From: Zoroaster sp. YZ-2022
Lineage: Eukaryota; Echinodermata; Asteroidea; Forcipulatida; Zoroasteridae
NCBI GenBank assembly: GCA_029582265.1
Contig: CM055816.1
Location: 27,138,366-27,202,365 of the forward strand
Length of the DNA stretch: 64,000 nt
Reading direction: 5' to 3'
Shown here: piece after piece, positions 53,810 through 64,000 of the stretch
Numbering within the stretch: position 1 is the stretch's first letter
Layout: each line of letters starts with the position of its first letter
Translations under genes and position numbers: made by a program
Notes under the pieces: model-generated
The model's database searches: none
Seen by the model: only the letters and a program-made list of their open reading frames with translations
Told to the model about the DNA's origin: nothing

Positions 53810-54135
53810 ACTGATCCAGGGTAGCTGAAATGAAAATGAGACATCGTCCAGTAAAAAGGGGTGAAACTGCCTAAAAGGGGTCCACGTATATAAAGTATAG
53901 GGTAAAATTATTGCAAGCTGATAAATGGGCAATTGTCCTCTTGCCCTGCCTTTATCCGCTAATCTTCCCTGCCCCCCTATCTGCCAATGATACTTAGTAT
54001 TAGTTTTCATGAAGCCATAAGCAAATGCATTTGTGCCTTTACGTGGCGTCTGATGAAGGGGTAAGGTTTAAAAGTGGTGGTGATTTCTAGAGACAATGAG
54101 ACGGATGGTATAAGTAGGACCCTAGCTAACCTAGT
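53810..54135 (+). repeat. Repeat R, copy 2 (empty site for LINE E)
   Basis: Same order as copy 1. It reads uninterrupted through GTAGGACCCTAGCTAACCTAG, where copy 1 carries LINE E. Confidence 0.85.
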
Positions 54136-54214
54136 ACCCTACACGACTCTGGACCTCTCCCGATCCCCCGGAACCCCTAGATGCCCAGACTGACATTCCC
54201 AATTGACGTATGTA
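54136..54214 (+). repeat. Direct repeat of 59450-59520
   Basis: ACGACTCTGGANCTNTCCCG, GATCCCCCGGAANCCCTAGA and TGCCCAGACTGACATTCCC occur at both loci. Confidence 0.85.
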
Positions 54215-54475
54215 GGATTTTAATTTGTTTATTTTCTCGTTGTTTTTCTGCCTACGTACACAAATGTACTGCCCACTTTTTCTTTATAGAATTCTATTAG
54301 AATTTTTAATTTGTTTATTTTCTCGTTGTTTTTCTGCCTACATACACAAATGTACTGCCCACTTTTTCTTTATAGAATTCTATTAGAATTTTTTATTTGT
54401 TTATTTTCTCGTTGTTTTTCTGCCTACGTACACAAATGTACTGCCCACTTTTTCTTTATAGAATTCTGGAAGAAA
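54215..54475. repeat. Tandem repeat, 86-87-bp unit, 3 copies
   Basis: Units carry TTTGTTTATTTTCTCGTTG, TTTTTCTGCCTACNTACACA, AATGTACTGCCCACTTTTTC and TTTATAGAATTCT. They are nearly identical, so the array is young. The 69-codon frame across it is an artefact. Confidence 0.93.
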
Positions 54476-55974
54476 TCGTTAAGTGTTATACTTGGACGTG
54501 ATGTATGTTTTGTAAAATAATAGAAATATACCAATGGCTACCATGTCAGCGATACAATCGTTTTGAAATTATGGAAAACAGTTCAGTCTTTGTAATAACA
54601 CATTGAATTATTATTGCCTTGGAGCCACAAGTTGAAAACAAGTGTGCGTGCTTTCAATACGCGCGCGTATGACGCATATAAGTTATGAAAAGGATAGATC
54701 CAGTGGTAAGATCATACCTCTCGCTCTATCTTCTTCATAAGTTATATGCATTTGTGTACGTAGGCAGAATTATACTTGCACAATAATTATTAAGTCATCA
54801 GTGAAATTTTGAGAAATTTAAGAAGAACATTTTTAAGTTTTATATTTGATTAATTAAATATCTATTTATATTTCTAAAAAAATTTCAAAAGGTGGTGTAA
54901 ATTATTAGTTGCTATTTCTTTTTCTTTCATTGAAAATGGCTAAATTGTTCATATAACGTATTATCGTAGCAATGAGGCAGGTGTTGCTGGTTCAAAATAA
55001 ACATGACAAGTTGATTATCTCCAATGGACAATTCACCACAGGGTTAAGAGATGAATATGTTGTGCTAGCTGAAAATAAGAAGTTTCAACCTGTCAGTTCC
55101 GGCCATTGCAAACTCCTACTGGTATGGATTACAAGAGTCGCTATTAAAAGGAAACGCCATTTAGCTAATGGCTTACTATTAGCGTTTCCCCTGCGGATGG
55201 ATTGTAAATAATATATTATGAGATTTTAAATTCAGTGCGGTCAGCCTTGATATTGTAGTAGTCATGATCAATATCGCACATCACAAGTATATAACAAATT
55301 TACACTTGACATTCATACACGACATCCAATCAGATTGATTATTACACGCACGTAATTGGCAGTCGTTTACAATTGGCGATGGATCAATTGCAGCCGCAAC
55401 TATCCTTTCTTTTCATAGGATGGCAATGGAACTTTTCATACTTGTTCAAAATGAATTTGTTTACTTTGTGAAAACTAAACCTTTTTAATTGCTTTGAATG
55501 CTATTAGTCTAATTTGCTAAAAATATGTTTGTCTTAAACCAATTTCTGGACTAATTTAGTGAACGTTATAAAGGCAGCTGCACGCTACAGTGCTTGTGAC
55601 ATCATTGACGACCTGCGCTATTAATGCATAATTCATTGTGTCCAATTGCCATCCTACAATAACAAAATGTGTTGAGCTGGACACACAAGACTCTAGAATG
55701 AAGACAATGAACACAGTATCATATCCCTTGTGACTTTTATTGGTTCAACATTGTCAATCATTGTTCATTTACCATGACAAGAGTCAACCAACAATCCAAG
55801 TTATCAATACCCATCAAGAAATCATCCAATGTTAATAACATAAGCAAATACCTTTCCATAATAACCTTGTATTTAAAAAGTGAAACATTCTGTAGTTCCT
55901 CTTTAGTAGACTAGATTTACAGGGTAGACCAACACCAGACAAATAATGCAGTCAAAACAGTGTGATATCGGTGT
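54476..55974. other. No supported gene
   Basis: The stretch 54715-54780 (CATACCTCTCGCTCTATCTTC, ACGTAGGCAGAATTATACTTG) recurs at 56068-56145. The 79-codon frame 54972-55211 (MRQVLLVQNKHDKL...) is unrecognised. Confidence 0.45.
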
Positions 55975-56260
55975 GATATTTTCAAGACTTACAAATATTT
56001 AATCATTTTTCAGGACTCGGCATGATGGTACTATAACAGGGCTAACAAGGTTAATGTCAACTATAAGATCATACCTCTTGCTCTATCTTCTTCATAAGTT
56101 ATATGTATTTGTTTACGTAGGCAGAATTATACTTGCACAATAATTATTATGTGATATTTCCAAGACTCTTACAAATGTTTAATCATTTTTCAGGACTCAG
56201 CATGATGGTACTATAACATGGCTAACAAGGTTGATGTCAACTATACTATCCTGATTGAGA
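55975..56260. repeat. Imperfect direct repeat, about 185-bp period
   Basis: CTTACAAATNTTTAATCATT, TTTCAGGACTCNGCATGATG and GGTACTATAACANGGCTAAC occur twice (55990-56060 and 56168-56240), separated by a copy of the 54715-54780 block. Confidence 0.8.
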
Positions 56261-56580
56261 TATATACTACCCTGATTGAGATATATACTTATTCCGATTG
56301 AAACAATAAGGGATACAATAAGGGACCAATTGAGAAACCCTTGGATGACAGCTACGCCTGCTAAAATAGGGCTGCCATGCCTTACCTTGGTGGACTATCC
56401 TGGTGGGGTCGAGTAATATCTTCATTGGGAGAACAGGATCCTAATCAGGGTAGTATGGTTACCGATGACCATATGAACATTAGTCAAAGGCTTCCTGATT
56501 GAGGTGCAGTACTAACCTGATTGGGAGAATAGGGTCCTAATCAGGGTACAAGTATCTCCCAATCAGGGTAGTACGGTTGC
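56240..56580. other. Cluster of CCTGATTG-type words in both orientations
   Basis: About eight copies of an approximately 10-bp word. Forward CCTGATTGAG or CCTGATTGGG occur near 56250, 56271, 56489 and 56517. Inverse CCNAATCAGGGTA occur near 56441, 56532 and 56558. The word pair AATCAGGGTAGTANGGTTNC, then GATGACC, is duplicated. No coding signal. It may be a decayed local repeat or a factor-binding cluster. Confidence 0.45.
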
Positions 56581-56789
56581 CAATGACCCCTGAGACTGTT
56601 AATGTGATTACAGGATAGCATGTTTCTATATACCTGACCTTTGACTTCCATAATCAACAATGTTGTAACACCACATGATATAATAGCAATGGAATATGTG
56701 AAATTTAAGTCCCAATCAATGCCTTATAAGGTTATTTGTTTTATAATTCAACCTGTGTACAGTGGCCAACCAAGTCATTTTTTCTCAAG

Positions 56790-56912
56790 TCAAGTCAAGT
56801 CACAAGTCAAATGTTCTCAAGTCAAGTCAAGTCTCAAGTCAAATTTTCTCAAGTCAAGTCAAGTCACAAGTCAAATGTTCCCAAGTCAAGTCAAGTCACA
56901 AGTCATTTATCG
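56790..56912. repeat. CAAGT-rich array (first)
   Basis: Alternating CAAGTCAAGTCAAGTCACAA and AAATGTTCT or AAATTTTCT blocks with a period of about 34 bp, 3.5 units. Serine/lysine/glutamine-rich frames are artefacts. Confidence 0.92.
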
Positions 56913-56934
56913 TCCCGAATAAGGCTAACAAAGT

Positions 56935-57090
56935 CTCCAGTTTCAAAATTGGTGCGGTGACGCGATTTTGTGTTTTGTTTGTTTTGTTTTGTAATGTCTT
57001 TTACATGTATAGGCCGGGACCAAATTTCCCATTATACAAAGTATGGTGGCTAAGAGAGGACTCACAAATCAGCCAAACGTTTATACCCCT
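56935..57090 (-). repeat. Inverted copy of the F3 flank
   Basis: On the minus strand: AAACGTTTGGCTGATTTGTG, GTCCTCTCTTAGCCACCATA, AATTTGGTCCC, and GTCACCGCACCAATTTTGAA, matching the order of 10550-10755 and 23460-23680. Confidence 0.75.
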
Positions 57091-57099
57091 ATGTGAAAA

Positions 57100-58640
57100 A
57101 AGTGTGGCTGCGATTGGACATCGTTTCATAGCAAAAATAATAAAATAACATGCCGACGTGCAGGTCTAGCTGAGGCCACGCGCACGGACATTTTGTTTGC
57201 CTATAATAATGTTATGTTTGTCATGTTCCCTGTCTTGGCAGTGAGAATAAATCCAGTGTTTGTCATTTGTTGTTTATAGGATATACATAATTGACACATT
57301 TATCTCGAATTAGCCGCGAAACCTCGCTGTAATCATCGGGCAATATTTTCTAGAAACTATACAAACGCACACACGTGTACCGTGTATCGTGCAGTACATG
57401 TATGCTAAACGTATAGGCTCAAATGTACACTGTAGGCCTAAAGATTGACACTTTATTGAAGATGTTTAGACGTATTTTACTTCATTAATATAAGTTGCTG
57501 ATTGAATAAAATAAATGAAAAACAAGTGATAACATGATGGGAGGTAAATAAATGACTATTGAAGACCAGAAACTCACAAACAAATCTGTCAAACCTGCCA
57601 AAATAATATGACGTTAACGCTTCACAAATTGTGTAGTGCGTCATTGTTTTTGTTGGTGTCCGCATCTGAATTTAATGTTATTTACAAAACAGGGAACCAG
57701 GTAGTTTTTCATCAATTCGCTCCAGAAATTATGGGGGTTGTGTGGAAAGTATAGAAAGAAGCGATTGGAGTTTTAATTTTTTTTTAATCTGAAAATTATC
57801 AATCTGGCGTAGGTAACATGTATTTAGAGTGGTTCTTTTCAATATTTGTACGAACATTTGCAGACGGTTGAAGCTGTTACACGCGGGACAATTCATTTTT
57901 CTCCCAGGACGGAAACCGACGGATGGTAATTTACACTCTTACATGGACCTCGGAATTTGGTAATTTGGAAGAAGATAAATTTTGTATACGCCCCAAAAAC
58001 TAGTAATTGCTGCTTCTTAGTTATTTGGTCGCTGTTAATTGTCACAAACAATACATTTGTTAAAATCACGGACTCCAGTGTATTACAACGTTGTGCATGA
58101 AATCCTTACTGATTCTGTGTTGACAACTCTGACAACGCTTGCATAGGTGATGTAAGGAGAATTTAAAAATTACGTTCGTAAAATATTTTAAAATTCCCTT
58201 TTTACGGAGTAAAACATAAAGAAAAACATGTACCCTTTAATGATTACACACATAATAAACATAATTTGAGTCAAAATAGCTATTCGGTTTTGTTTTACGA
58301 AAAATGTGCGATAATTTGTTCAACACTTTACAAATTCTTAATACAATTAACAATGTCGCTATAACCTCGTTCCAGCCGTTTGTATAAATTATTTTGAATA
58401 TTAATGCAATGCCTTTACCAGTAATAGCCCACTTCTTCCACTACGACGGATTGTGTTGAAGACTAGACATGTAGCGTACACTCAGTACAAGGCACATACG
58501 TGCACAGTATACACTATTAGTATGTATTACGTATAGATTCGCGACGGCATTTTTTCCCATCACAAAAGTATTCGGCTGCCGTGGCCGGATTGACCAGAAA
58601 AATACATGTAATAAAACAACCTAAAATACATGATGACTTG
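57100..58640. other. No supported gene
   Basis: AT-rich. No exon, splice-site cluster or repeat match identified by eye. The 62-codon minus frame near 57477-57665 is unrecognised. Confidence 0.4.
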
Positions 58641-58644
58641 CAAT

Positions 58645-58800
58645 GTCGTCAAGTCAAATTTACTCAAGTCAAGTCAAGTCACAAGTAATTTTTGTCCAAG
58701 TCAAGTCAAGTCACAAGTCATTTTTGTCCAAGTCAAGTCAAGTCGCAAGTCACAAAAATTCGCGACTCGAGTCGGACTCGAGTCACCGACTCGAGTCAAC
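58645..58800. repeat. CAAGT-rich array (second)
   Basis: Same AAGTCAAGTCAAGTCACAAG words as at 56790, with TTTTTGTCC spacers. It ends in three GACTCGAGTC palindromes (58764-58797). Confidence 0.92.
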
Positions 58801-59447
58801 AACAGTGGAACATGTAGCCTCATGGGCAGGTTTTCATAGGATTTGGCATATGAGGATACCATAGACTGGCCACACTGATATAGACTGGCCACACTGAGCA
58901 GGTGGCATGTTTACCATGTGTCCACTATAAGAGGTTTAACTGTATGGTAATAAGCAGCTAATATTTTGCTTACTCGATGTTTTTACATTTGTAATTTCAT
59001 AGCACCACTGACTGTATAGTACAGAAAAAGGCACACTAATTTTGCCTGATGATTGTGGCTAGCAAGTGAGTGATCCAATACACGTACACAGTGAAGGTAT
59101 GAAGGTGCACACACACAGTGCCTAAATTTCCTGTTAACTGATGAAATATGGTTATATCTAGTAGATGATTTCTGCTTTTGTTAGCATAAAATATCTTCTT
59201 ACCGGTAAGTAGCGCTATGAAATTGGACTCCACAAATTACTATGCTTGGAATGGTTATTTGGTTATTGATATGTTTTCATTTATTTCATATCTCTTGGGC
59301 TCTTTTCATTCAATTCTTTTTTCCAAACCATTTCCCACCAAATACAACTCTTCCATGAAACACAAATTATAACCAAACAGCTTTGAATCAAATTTTAGTT
59401 GCCTTAGACGCACCCCTCTCCAACCCCTTCCTCCCACCCCCACCCCC
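58801..59447. other. No supported gene
   Basis: A short tandem ATAGACTGGCCACACTGA (two copies near 58861-58900). Otherwise unrecognised. Confidence 0.45.
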
Positions 59448-59449
59448 AC

Positions 59450-59520
59450 CCTCCACGACTCTGGATCTATCCCGATCCCCCGGAATCCCTAGATGCCCAG
59501 ACTGACATTCCCAATTGAAA
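59450..59520 (+). repeat. Direct repeat of 54136-54214
   Basis: See the partner entry. The homology ends at a (GTC)n array here and at the 86-bp tandem array there. Confidence 0.85.
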
Positions 59521-59546
59521 TATGTAGAATTTTGTATTTATTTTTC

Positions 59547-59554
59547 GTCGTCGT

Positions 59555-59606
<52 letters not shown>

Positions 59607-59620
59607 TGTTGTTGTTGTTG
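59547..59620. repeat. (GTC)n then (GTT)n microsatellite
   Basis: About 19 CGT/GTC units grading into GTT. The polyarginine frame is an artefact. Confidence 0.95.
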
Positions 59621-59772
59621 TTTGAGTAGGATTGTCATCCATGGTATGGACTTCTTAGCGAGTTCAATCTCCTGGGGTCTGTTTAAATAATTAAATTATT
59701 AAATAATGTTGTTAGTTTAAAGATAAGTTTAATTAAATTCTATTCTATTCGTCATGATCAGCATGAACATCG

Positions 59773-59840
59773 TCCTCGAGTCGCCTGTGGATTTTTTTTC
59801 ACAGACACTCAGCAAGTTCAATTGAGTATACAGTTAGATG
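59773..59840 (+). mobile_element. SINE fragment, first type, decayed
   Basis: Retains CTCGAGTCGCCTGTGGATTT, TTTCACAGACACTCAGCAAG and TTGAGTATACAGTTAGATGC. The head and tail are missing. Confidence 0.6.
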
Positions 59841-60335
59841 CCCCCTCATAATATGTACCAAGCTATAAGAAACAAGGGAAAAATACTAAAACAATCATTT
59901 GAGAGCGTTAACCCCCTGTACATGCCCCCTAAAGATTTGTTTTTGTGAAACAGCATGGCATCCTGACTTCTTGTGCAGATTACCTGTATACCGTCGTTGG
60001 GGCACCAGTCTATTTTGTTTAAAACAAAGTGATAAGGAAGCAATGAAGAAAACATCACTTTCAGCAATTAATTTAAAGTACTTTCTCATATTTACCTGTT
60101 GGAATTTTAGCATGCTATTCCATGACAACCTTTCAATTGCCTTATGAAACAAAAAATCTGATTAAAAAGTAACATTTATATGAATAAAACACAATGTTCC
60201 CGTGGGTTTATGGATTGCAACTGAAGATTTTATTTCATTATTGTATCAAACGTATTTTATCCTGGAATAATATAAAATTGATAATTGCTTTTAACATTCT
60301 TCATGAAAAGAATAAATTAATAAAATAGTATGAAT
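59841..60335. other. No supported gene
   Basis: Overlapping plus and minus frames at 59895-60152 are shadows of each other and have no recognised domain. Confidence 0.35.
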
Positions 60336-60444
60336 GTTAAATAGTAGTTATTGGCCTCAGTTTTATTTTTTTGAACCTAGCAAGTCAGAGAAAGAACCCG
60401 CTAGGTTTGAGATGTAAGGCCAGTAACTACTATTTTGCATTTAA
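60336..60444. repeat. Nested palindrome (foldback)
   Basis: The outer arms ATAGTAGTTATTGGCC and its near-inverse GGCCAGTAACTACTAT enclose an inner pair, AACCTAGC and GCTAGGTT. Total about 109 bp. It could form a cruciform or be a MITE relic. Confidence 0.7.
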
Positions 60445-61940
60445 TACGGGTCCTTTAAATTGGTAAGCAGTTTGGAACAGCCAATTCTCTATGTATAAAA
60501 TAGAACAAAAATATATTTATATACATCTAACTAACATTAACAACATATTTCATGGCTTAGCAGGGATTTTGGACTGTGTAAATGTATTTCTGTAAATGAT
60601 ACAGTAGATCTAATGCTCTTGAACAAGTTCTGCTAGTAGATGTGAAGCATCATCTTTAGATATAGTAAGATTTGCGATGACGTGTATTGAAATAATCTCT
60701 TTTGAGTAGTAAGGGATCTGAGAAGAACCTTTGGTTAACTCAACATTTCAATCTGTATGCTTTGATCATCTTCTCAGAGAATGCGGAATGCTGGTGCAGG
60801 AGGGGCTTAAGTAGCTCGGTGGAGGAGTCCTGATCACTAGATCTTTGGGCTTGATTGTGCCATTCTTGTAGATGTAGCTATTACCTTGAAATATATTTAT
60901 AATTAATTATGTGTGAAATAACAAATGTATTATTACACAATTTATTCATAGAAAGTAAAATATAATATTGTAATAAATTTTTCACAAATGTTCTTAAATA
61001 TCAGCTGGTTTAACCAACCACACACCATCCCTTAAAACATTCAAATAATAAATCTCATATCCCACTATTTTATTTTAAGCTAGGTTTCAACTTCAAAGGT
61101 TCAGGGGTTACACAGTTGTAAACCTTCAATTTATTTGTGAACTACCAACTTTGTATTTAATCACAATGATATAATAGTTATTTTAATGATTTATTCTTGT
61201 TTCTAATAGGCCTGTACATGTTTTAAGGGGGCAGAATATAAAAAAAAGTCAAACAAAGTGAAAAAACACTCCCCTAATACAGCGCTTCATACGTCGGTGT
61301 AAGGATACAAATCGAATCTGTTTTGTATTTGTGTTATACATTTTGTTATCATAGAGGGCCTCAATCAAAACAAGTATTTAGTTTAGATAAAAAGGTTCGA
61401 TGTTTCATTTTTAGAAACCTTTTCATTTAATTGATGGAATTCAGGTTGTTCTGAACTAGTTTTGGGGTTTGTGTTCAAACTATTAATTACAAATCCACAT
61501 CGTTTTTTGCCTTTTAGCAAACCAATCACAAACCAAATTGTGTGAATGATTCAGCCGTCGAAAATTCTATCTAACCGTCGACCCTTACAGATTATTGGCC
61601 CCGGTCGTGGCCTTCGGCTTCTGGGCGTGGCATTTATCTGTTTTAAGCAAAATGTAACTACTCTAAACAAAATGGCCGAATAAAACCCCGTTTTAGGAAG
61701 AAACCCACCTCATACCCAATGATATACCCAGCAAGGTATTCCAGAACATAAACAAGGTATATTTGGAAGACGGAGCGTTAAACAAAATGCTGGGCTCAGC
61801 TGGTCATTATTTGAATAGGACTGGTGGTATCATAATGCATCATGCTTAATGCATAACATTTCTCTATCATGCCCATTCAAATCGGTAGAGAAATATGAAG
61901 AAAAACATAGATCACATAATGGACTGGGCATCGCTAAGTC
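60445..61940. other. No supported gene
   Basis: AT-rich. No repeat match or coding signal found by eye. Confidence 0.4.
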
Positions 61941-61948
61941 GTGTGCTA

Positions 61949-62010
61949 GGACACCGATTCCAAGCCCTGTTGAAATTCTGTTCAGATCGTGACGATATTG
62001 TCCCTTTAAA
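61949..62010 (-). repeat. Short repeat shared with the segmental duplication
   Basis: On the minus strand: AAAGGGACAATATCGTCACG, ATCTGAACAGAATTTCAACAG and GGCTTGGAATCGGTGTCC. It resembles plus-strand 29433-29496 and 34900-34963 with several differences. Confidence 0.7.
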
Positions 62011-62211
62011 TATCCACGATGTGTGGATATTTGTCCATGAGCCAGCTAATTTTTCGGTAACATCTGGAGGGACTAATTCATATGTTTTCTTGTTACGAAA
62101 ATATACGAAAATTCCAAACAAATATGATAGACTTTTGCTGTAAAAATTAAATGCTAAGCCTCGTCCAATAAAACACTGTTACGACTGTTTGAAGATTGCT
62201 GCCAGACGTAG

Positions 62212-62830
62212 CCTCAAAAGATCCAAAGCTAAACAGCAACATAAAACAACCGTTGTACATGTTTTGTCAATACAATACACCAACGAAATCCGAATTGCCG
62301 CAGAAAATACATCTTTGGGAAGCAAACTCCAAAGTTTCACCTCTCTTCCAAAAATATTTGTTTTGATTTTGTGTTTTGGAACTTAAAGCTAATATTTAGG
62401 GTCAGTTTTCTTTGAGTTTATCGCATTACATTGACATCTAAACTCAGTGGCGTACCGGGGGCACGGGGCAAACGGGGGATGGGGCCACGTGCCTTCCCCC
62501 CAGCCGTGGTCTGTTCCCCCAGGTGCCCCCATTCAAAAGTTTGAAAATAGACACTCGTCACACATTTTAAAAAGTCGTTAAATTACATATTATGATGATT
62601 ATAAACTGCCCCTGGACCCCGCCCCCTTCCCGATCCGCCAATGGTTCGAGACGCAATTGCAATCGCGTGTTGAATTTCAATAACATTAATTTACTGAATT
62701 TCAATAACAATCAATTACTAAATTAAACGTCAAGGCCTTTGGACTTGAACTGGCTCATTAAGTGGAAACACCCGCAGTCGGCTTGTAAATAATATATGAG
62801 AGGTTTCAGCTCTTACTGAGAACAGACTAG
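62212..62830 (+). repeat. Direct repeat of 53302-53795
   Basis: Collinear with its partner. This copy has about 100 bp extra (62370-62480) including a GGCGTACCGGGGGCACGGGG phrase, likely a worn transposon end. Confidence 0.88.
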
Positions 62831-63175
62831 TGAATTTTAAGCGGTTTTTGTTCGGTATTGTTGTCCTTGTAACGGTAATTATCTCAAACAAAATGACAAT
62901 AAAACTACCGAATATTACATCAATCATTTGTCAACGAGAGATATGAAATCAATAAATTCGAAGCCTTGATGACAGGACAATTTAGTGTTTCATTACGTTT
63001 TTCCGCACGCTGTCGGCTCGTATCATATGAGAGGTTTCAGCTCTTACTGAGAACAAACTATTGAATTTTAAGCGGTTTTTGTTCGGTATTGTTGTGCTTG
63101 TAACGGTTATTATCTCACACAAAATGACAATAAAACTACCGAATATTAATATAAATCATTTGTCACCGATAGATA
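62795..63175 (+). repeat. Two direct copies of a hydrophobic-frame segment
   Basis: AGAGGTTTCAGCTCTTACTG, AATTTTAAGCGGTTTTTGTT and AAAATGACAATAAAACTACC occur at 62799-62920 and 63029-63155. One frame is open in both and reads NFKRFLFGIVVLVTVIIS then KMTIKLPNI. Between the copies two changes are silent and one is N to H. No ATG precedes the frame in either copy. Confidence 0.75.
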
Positions 63176-63246
63176 TGATATTAATAATTTTGAGTTTTGT
63201 TTACTTGGCAGACTATAATATTATCTTTAACAGTCCAAACAGTACA

Positions 63247-63863
63247 TCCCAGTGGGCACACGACGTCTTTAAGACGTCTTTTGGACTTAAATTACTGACG
63301 TCTTATAAATGTCTTATTTTGGTCGTAGGCCTATATGCAAAATAAAACGACGTCTTTTTTCTGATCTGACGACTGAAAGACGTCTTTTAGTCGTCGGCAC
63401 TGTAAACAAATTCCTGGTACCCTAGCTGCCAGGTAGAGCACCATACATTTTACGGTGGAAGTTTTACAAATTGTGCCGTACATTTAACGGGATTTTTGTA
63501 TGGATGGAACGCTGCATCTGCTATGGGATGGATCTGCAGATGCTGGAATGAATCAATGCACCTGCTTATTGTACACAATGTCTTTCACTTACCTACACGT
63601 CACCTGTATCCTTTATATATACTGTCTTTTCGAAACTCTTTTTAGTCATGGTGGCATGCAATTATAATCTATATTTCAATATTAAAAATGTTGAATGTAC
63701 TTTTTACATAAACGTGGAAGAGAACATCAAAATCGTACTTTTTTAATCATAAAATTAACACTAAATAAATTATTTGAAAATGACCTTAAATCACACATTT
63801 TGACATATTTAAACATTGGAAATGATTTGCGCGCAAAGCTATGTCAAAGTAAGGTCAGATCAT
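63247..63863. mobile_element. Insertion within repeat R, GACGTCTT-rich start
   Basis: Repeat R copy 1 reads CAGTACAGACACCTTTTATAAG without interruption. Here about 617 bp separate CAGTACA from CCTTTTATAAG. The inserted part begins CCCAGTGGGCACACGACG and carries several GACGTCTT words and a GACGACTGAAAGACGTC phrase ending near CGGCACTG (63404), like a foldback MITE. The rest (63405-63863) is unrecognised. No clean target duplication was found. Confidence 0.5.
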
Positions 63864-64000
63864 TTACATACCTTTTATAAGCAGGGATGGATCCAGGGTA
63901 GCTGAAATGAAAATGAGACATCGTACAGCAAAAAAGGGTGAAACTGCCTAAAAGAGGTCCACATATATAAAGTATAGGGTACATTTATTGCAAGGTGATG
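63864..64000 (+). repeat. Repeat R, copy 3 (runs off the window)
   Basis: AAGCAGGGATGGATCCAGGG, AATGAAAATGAGACATCG, and CAAAAAAGGGTGAAACTGCC match copies 1 and 2. The 5' part of the unit lies at 63217-63246. Confidence 0.85.

Noticed and set aside
59493..59690. Polyarginine frame
   Set aside because: Translation of the (GTC)n microsatellite.

Overview
This window is eukaryotic, AT-rich, non-coding-dominated DNA from an animal, most likely a marine invertebrate (deuterostome or lophotrochozoan; the sequence alone does not settle which). The grounds are L2/CR1-type LINEs with short microsatellite tails, tRNA-derived SINEs, Tc1 and hAT transposons, many microsatellites, and one secreted fibrinogen-related protein gene with a PAN/apple-like N-terminus. 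There are no operons, ribosome binding sites or prokaryotic gene runs. Only one host protein gene is well supported. Most open frames are chance frames inside repeats.

Layout. 0-2.3 kb: a 77/78-bp minisatellite, then an 1,100-bp non-autonomous hAT element with a perfect 8-bp target duplication. 2.3-14 kb: a mosaic of diverged repeats (called F1-F4 here), a SINE and a tRNA-like SINE head. 14-20 kb: a (TTG)n array, two back-to-back truncated LINE 3' ends, a complete Tc1 element with one frameshift, ATCATTT and AAAT arrays, and a decayed LINE whose 3' tail runs into the AAAT array. 20-28.8 kb: two tandem arrays, an inverted SINE pair, and F-family repeats with a LINE nested in one of them. 28.8-37.9 kb: a direct tandem segmental duplication (copy A about 5.2 kb, copy B about 3.6 kb) with a YY1-like motif and exon-like frames. 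38-44 kb: a tRNA-Thr-like sequence, a 694-bp GC-rich inverted-repeat element flanked by TTA, and foldbacks. 44.2-45.5 kb: the fibrinogen-related gene on the minus strand, with TATA and CCAAT boxes. 45.5-48.7 kb: F-family repeats with a 198-bp hAT MITE and a SINE. 49.1-53.3 kb: a nearly full-length L2/CR1-like LINE (minus strand) with intact endonuclease and reverse transcriptase motifs, inserted into a dispersed repeat (R). 53.3-64 kb: further copies of R and other direct repeats, CAAGT arrays, a (GTC)n array and a GACGTCTT-rich insertion.

How the parts relate. Several insertions can be dated against each other because an empty-site paralogue lies in the same window: the LINE at 49 kb (empty site at about 54.1 kb), the hAT MITE at 47.5 kb (empty site at about 26.98 kb) and the LINE at 24.8 kb (empty site at about 11.63 kb). 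I found no convincing new biochemical system. The most informative points are this insertion record, a decayed 2A-like motif in the 49 kb LINE, two SINE types that share a core but have different tRNA heads, and the PAN plus fibrinogen-like gene whose stop codon overlaps a consensus splice donor. Similarity statements are by-eye comparisons, not computed alignments.
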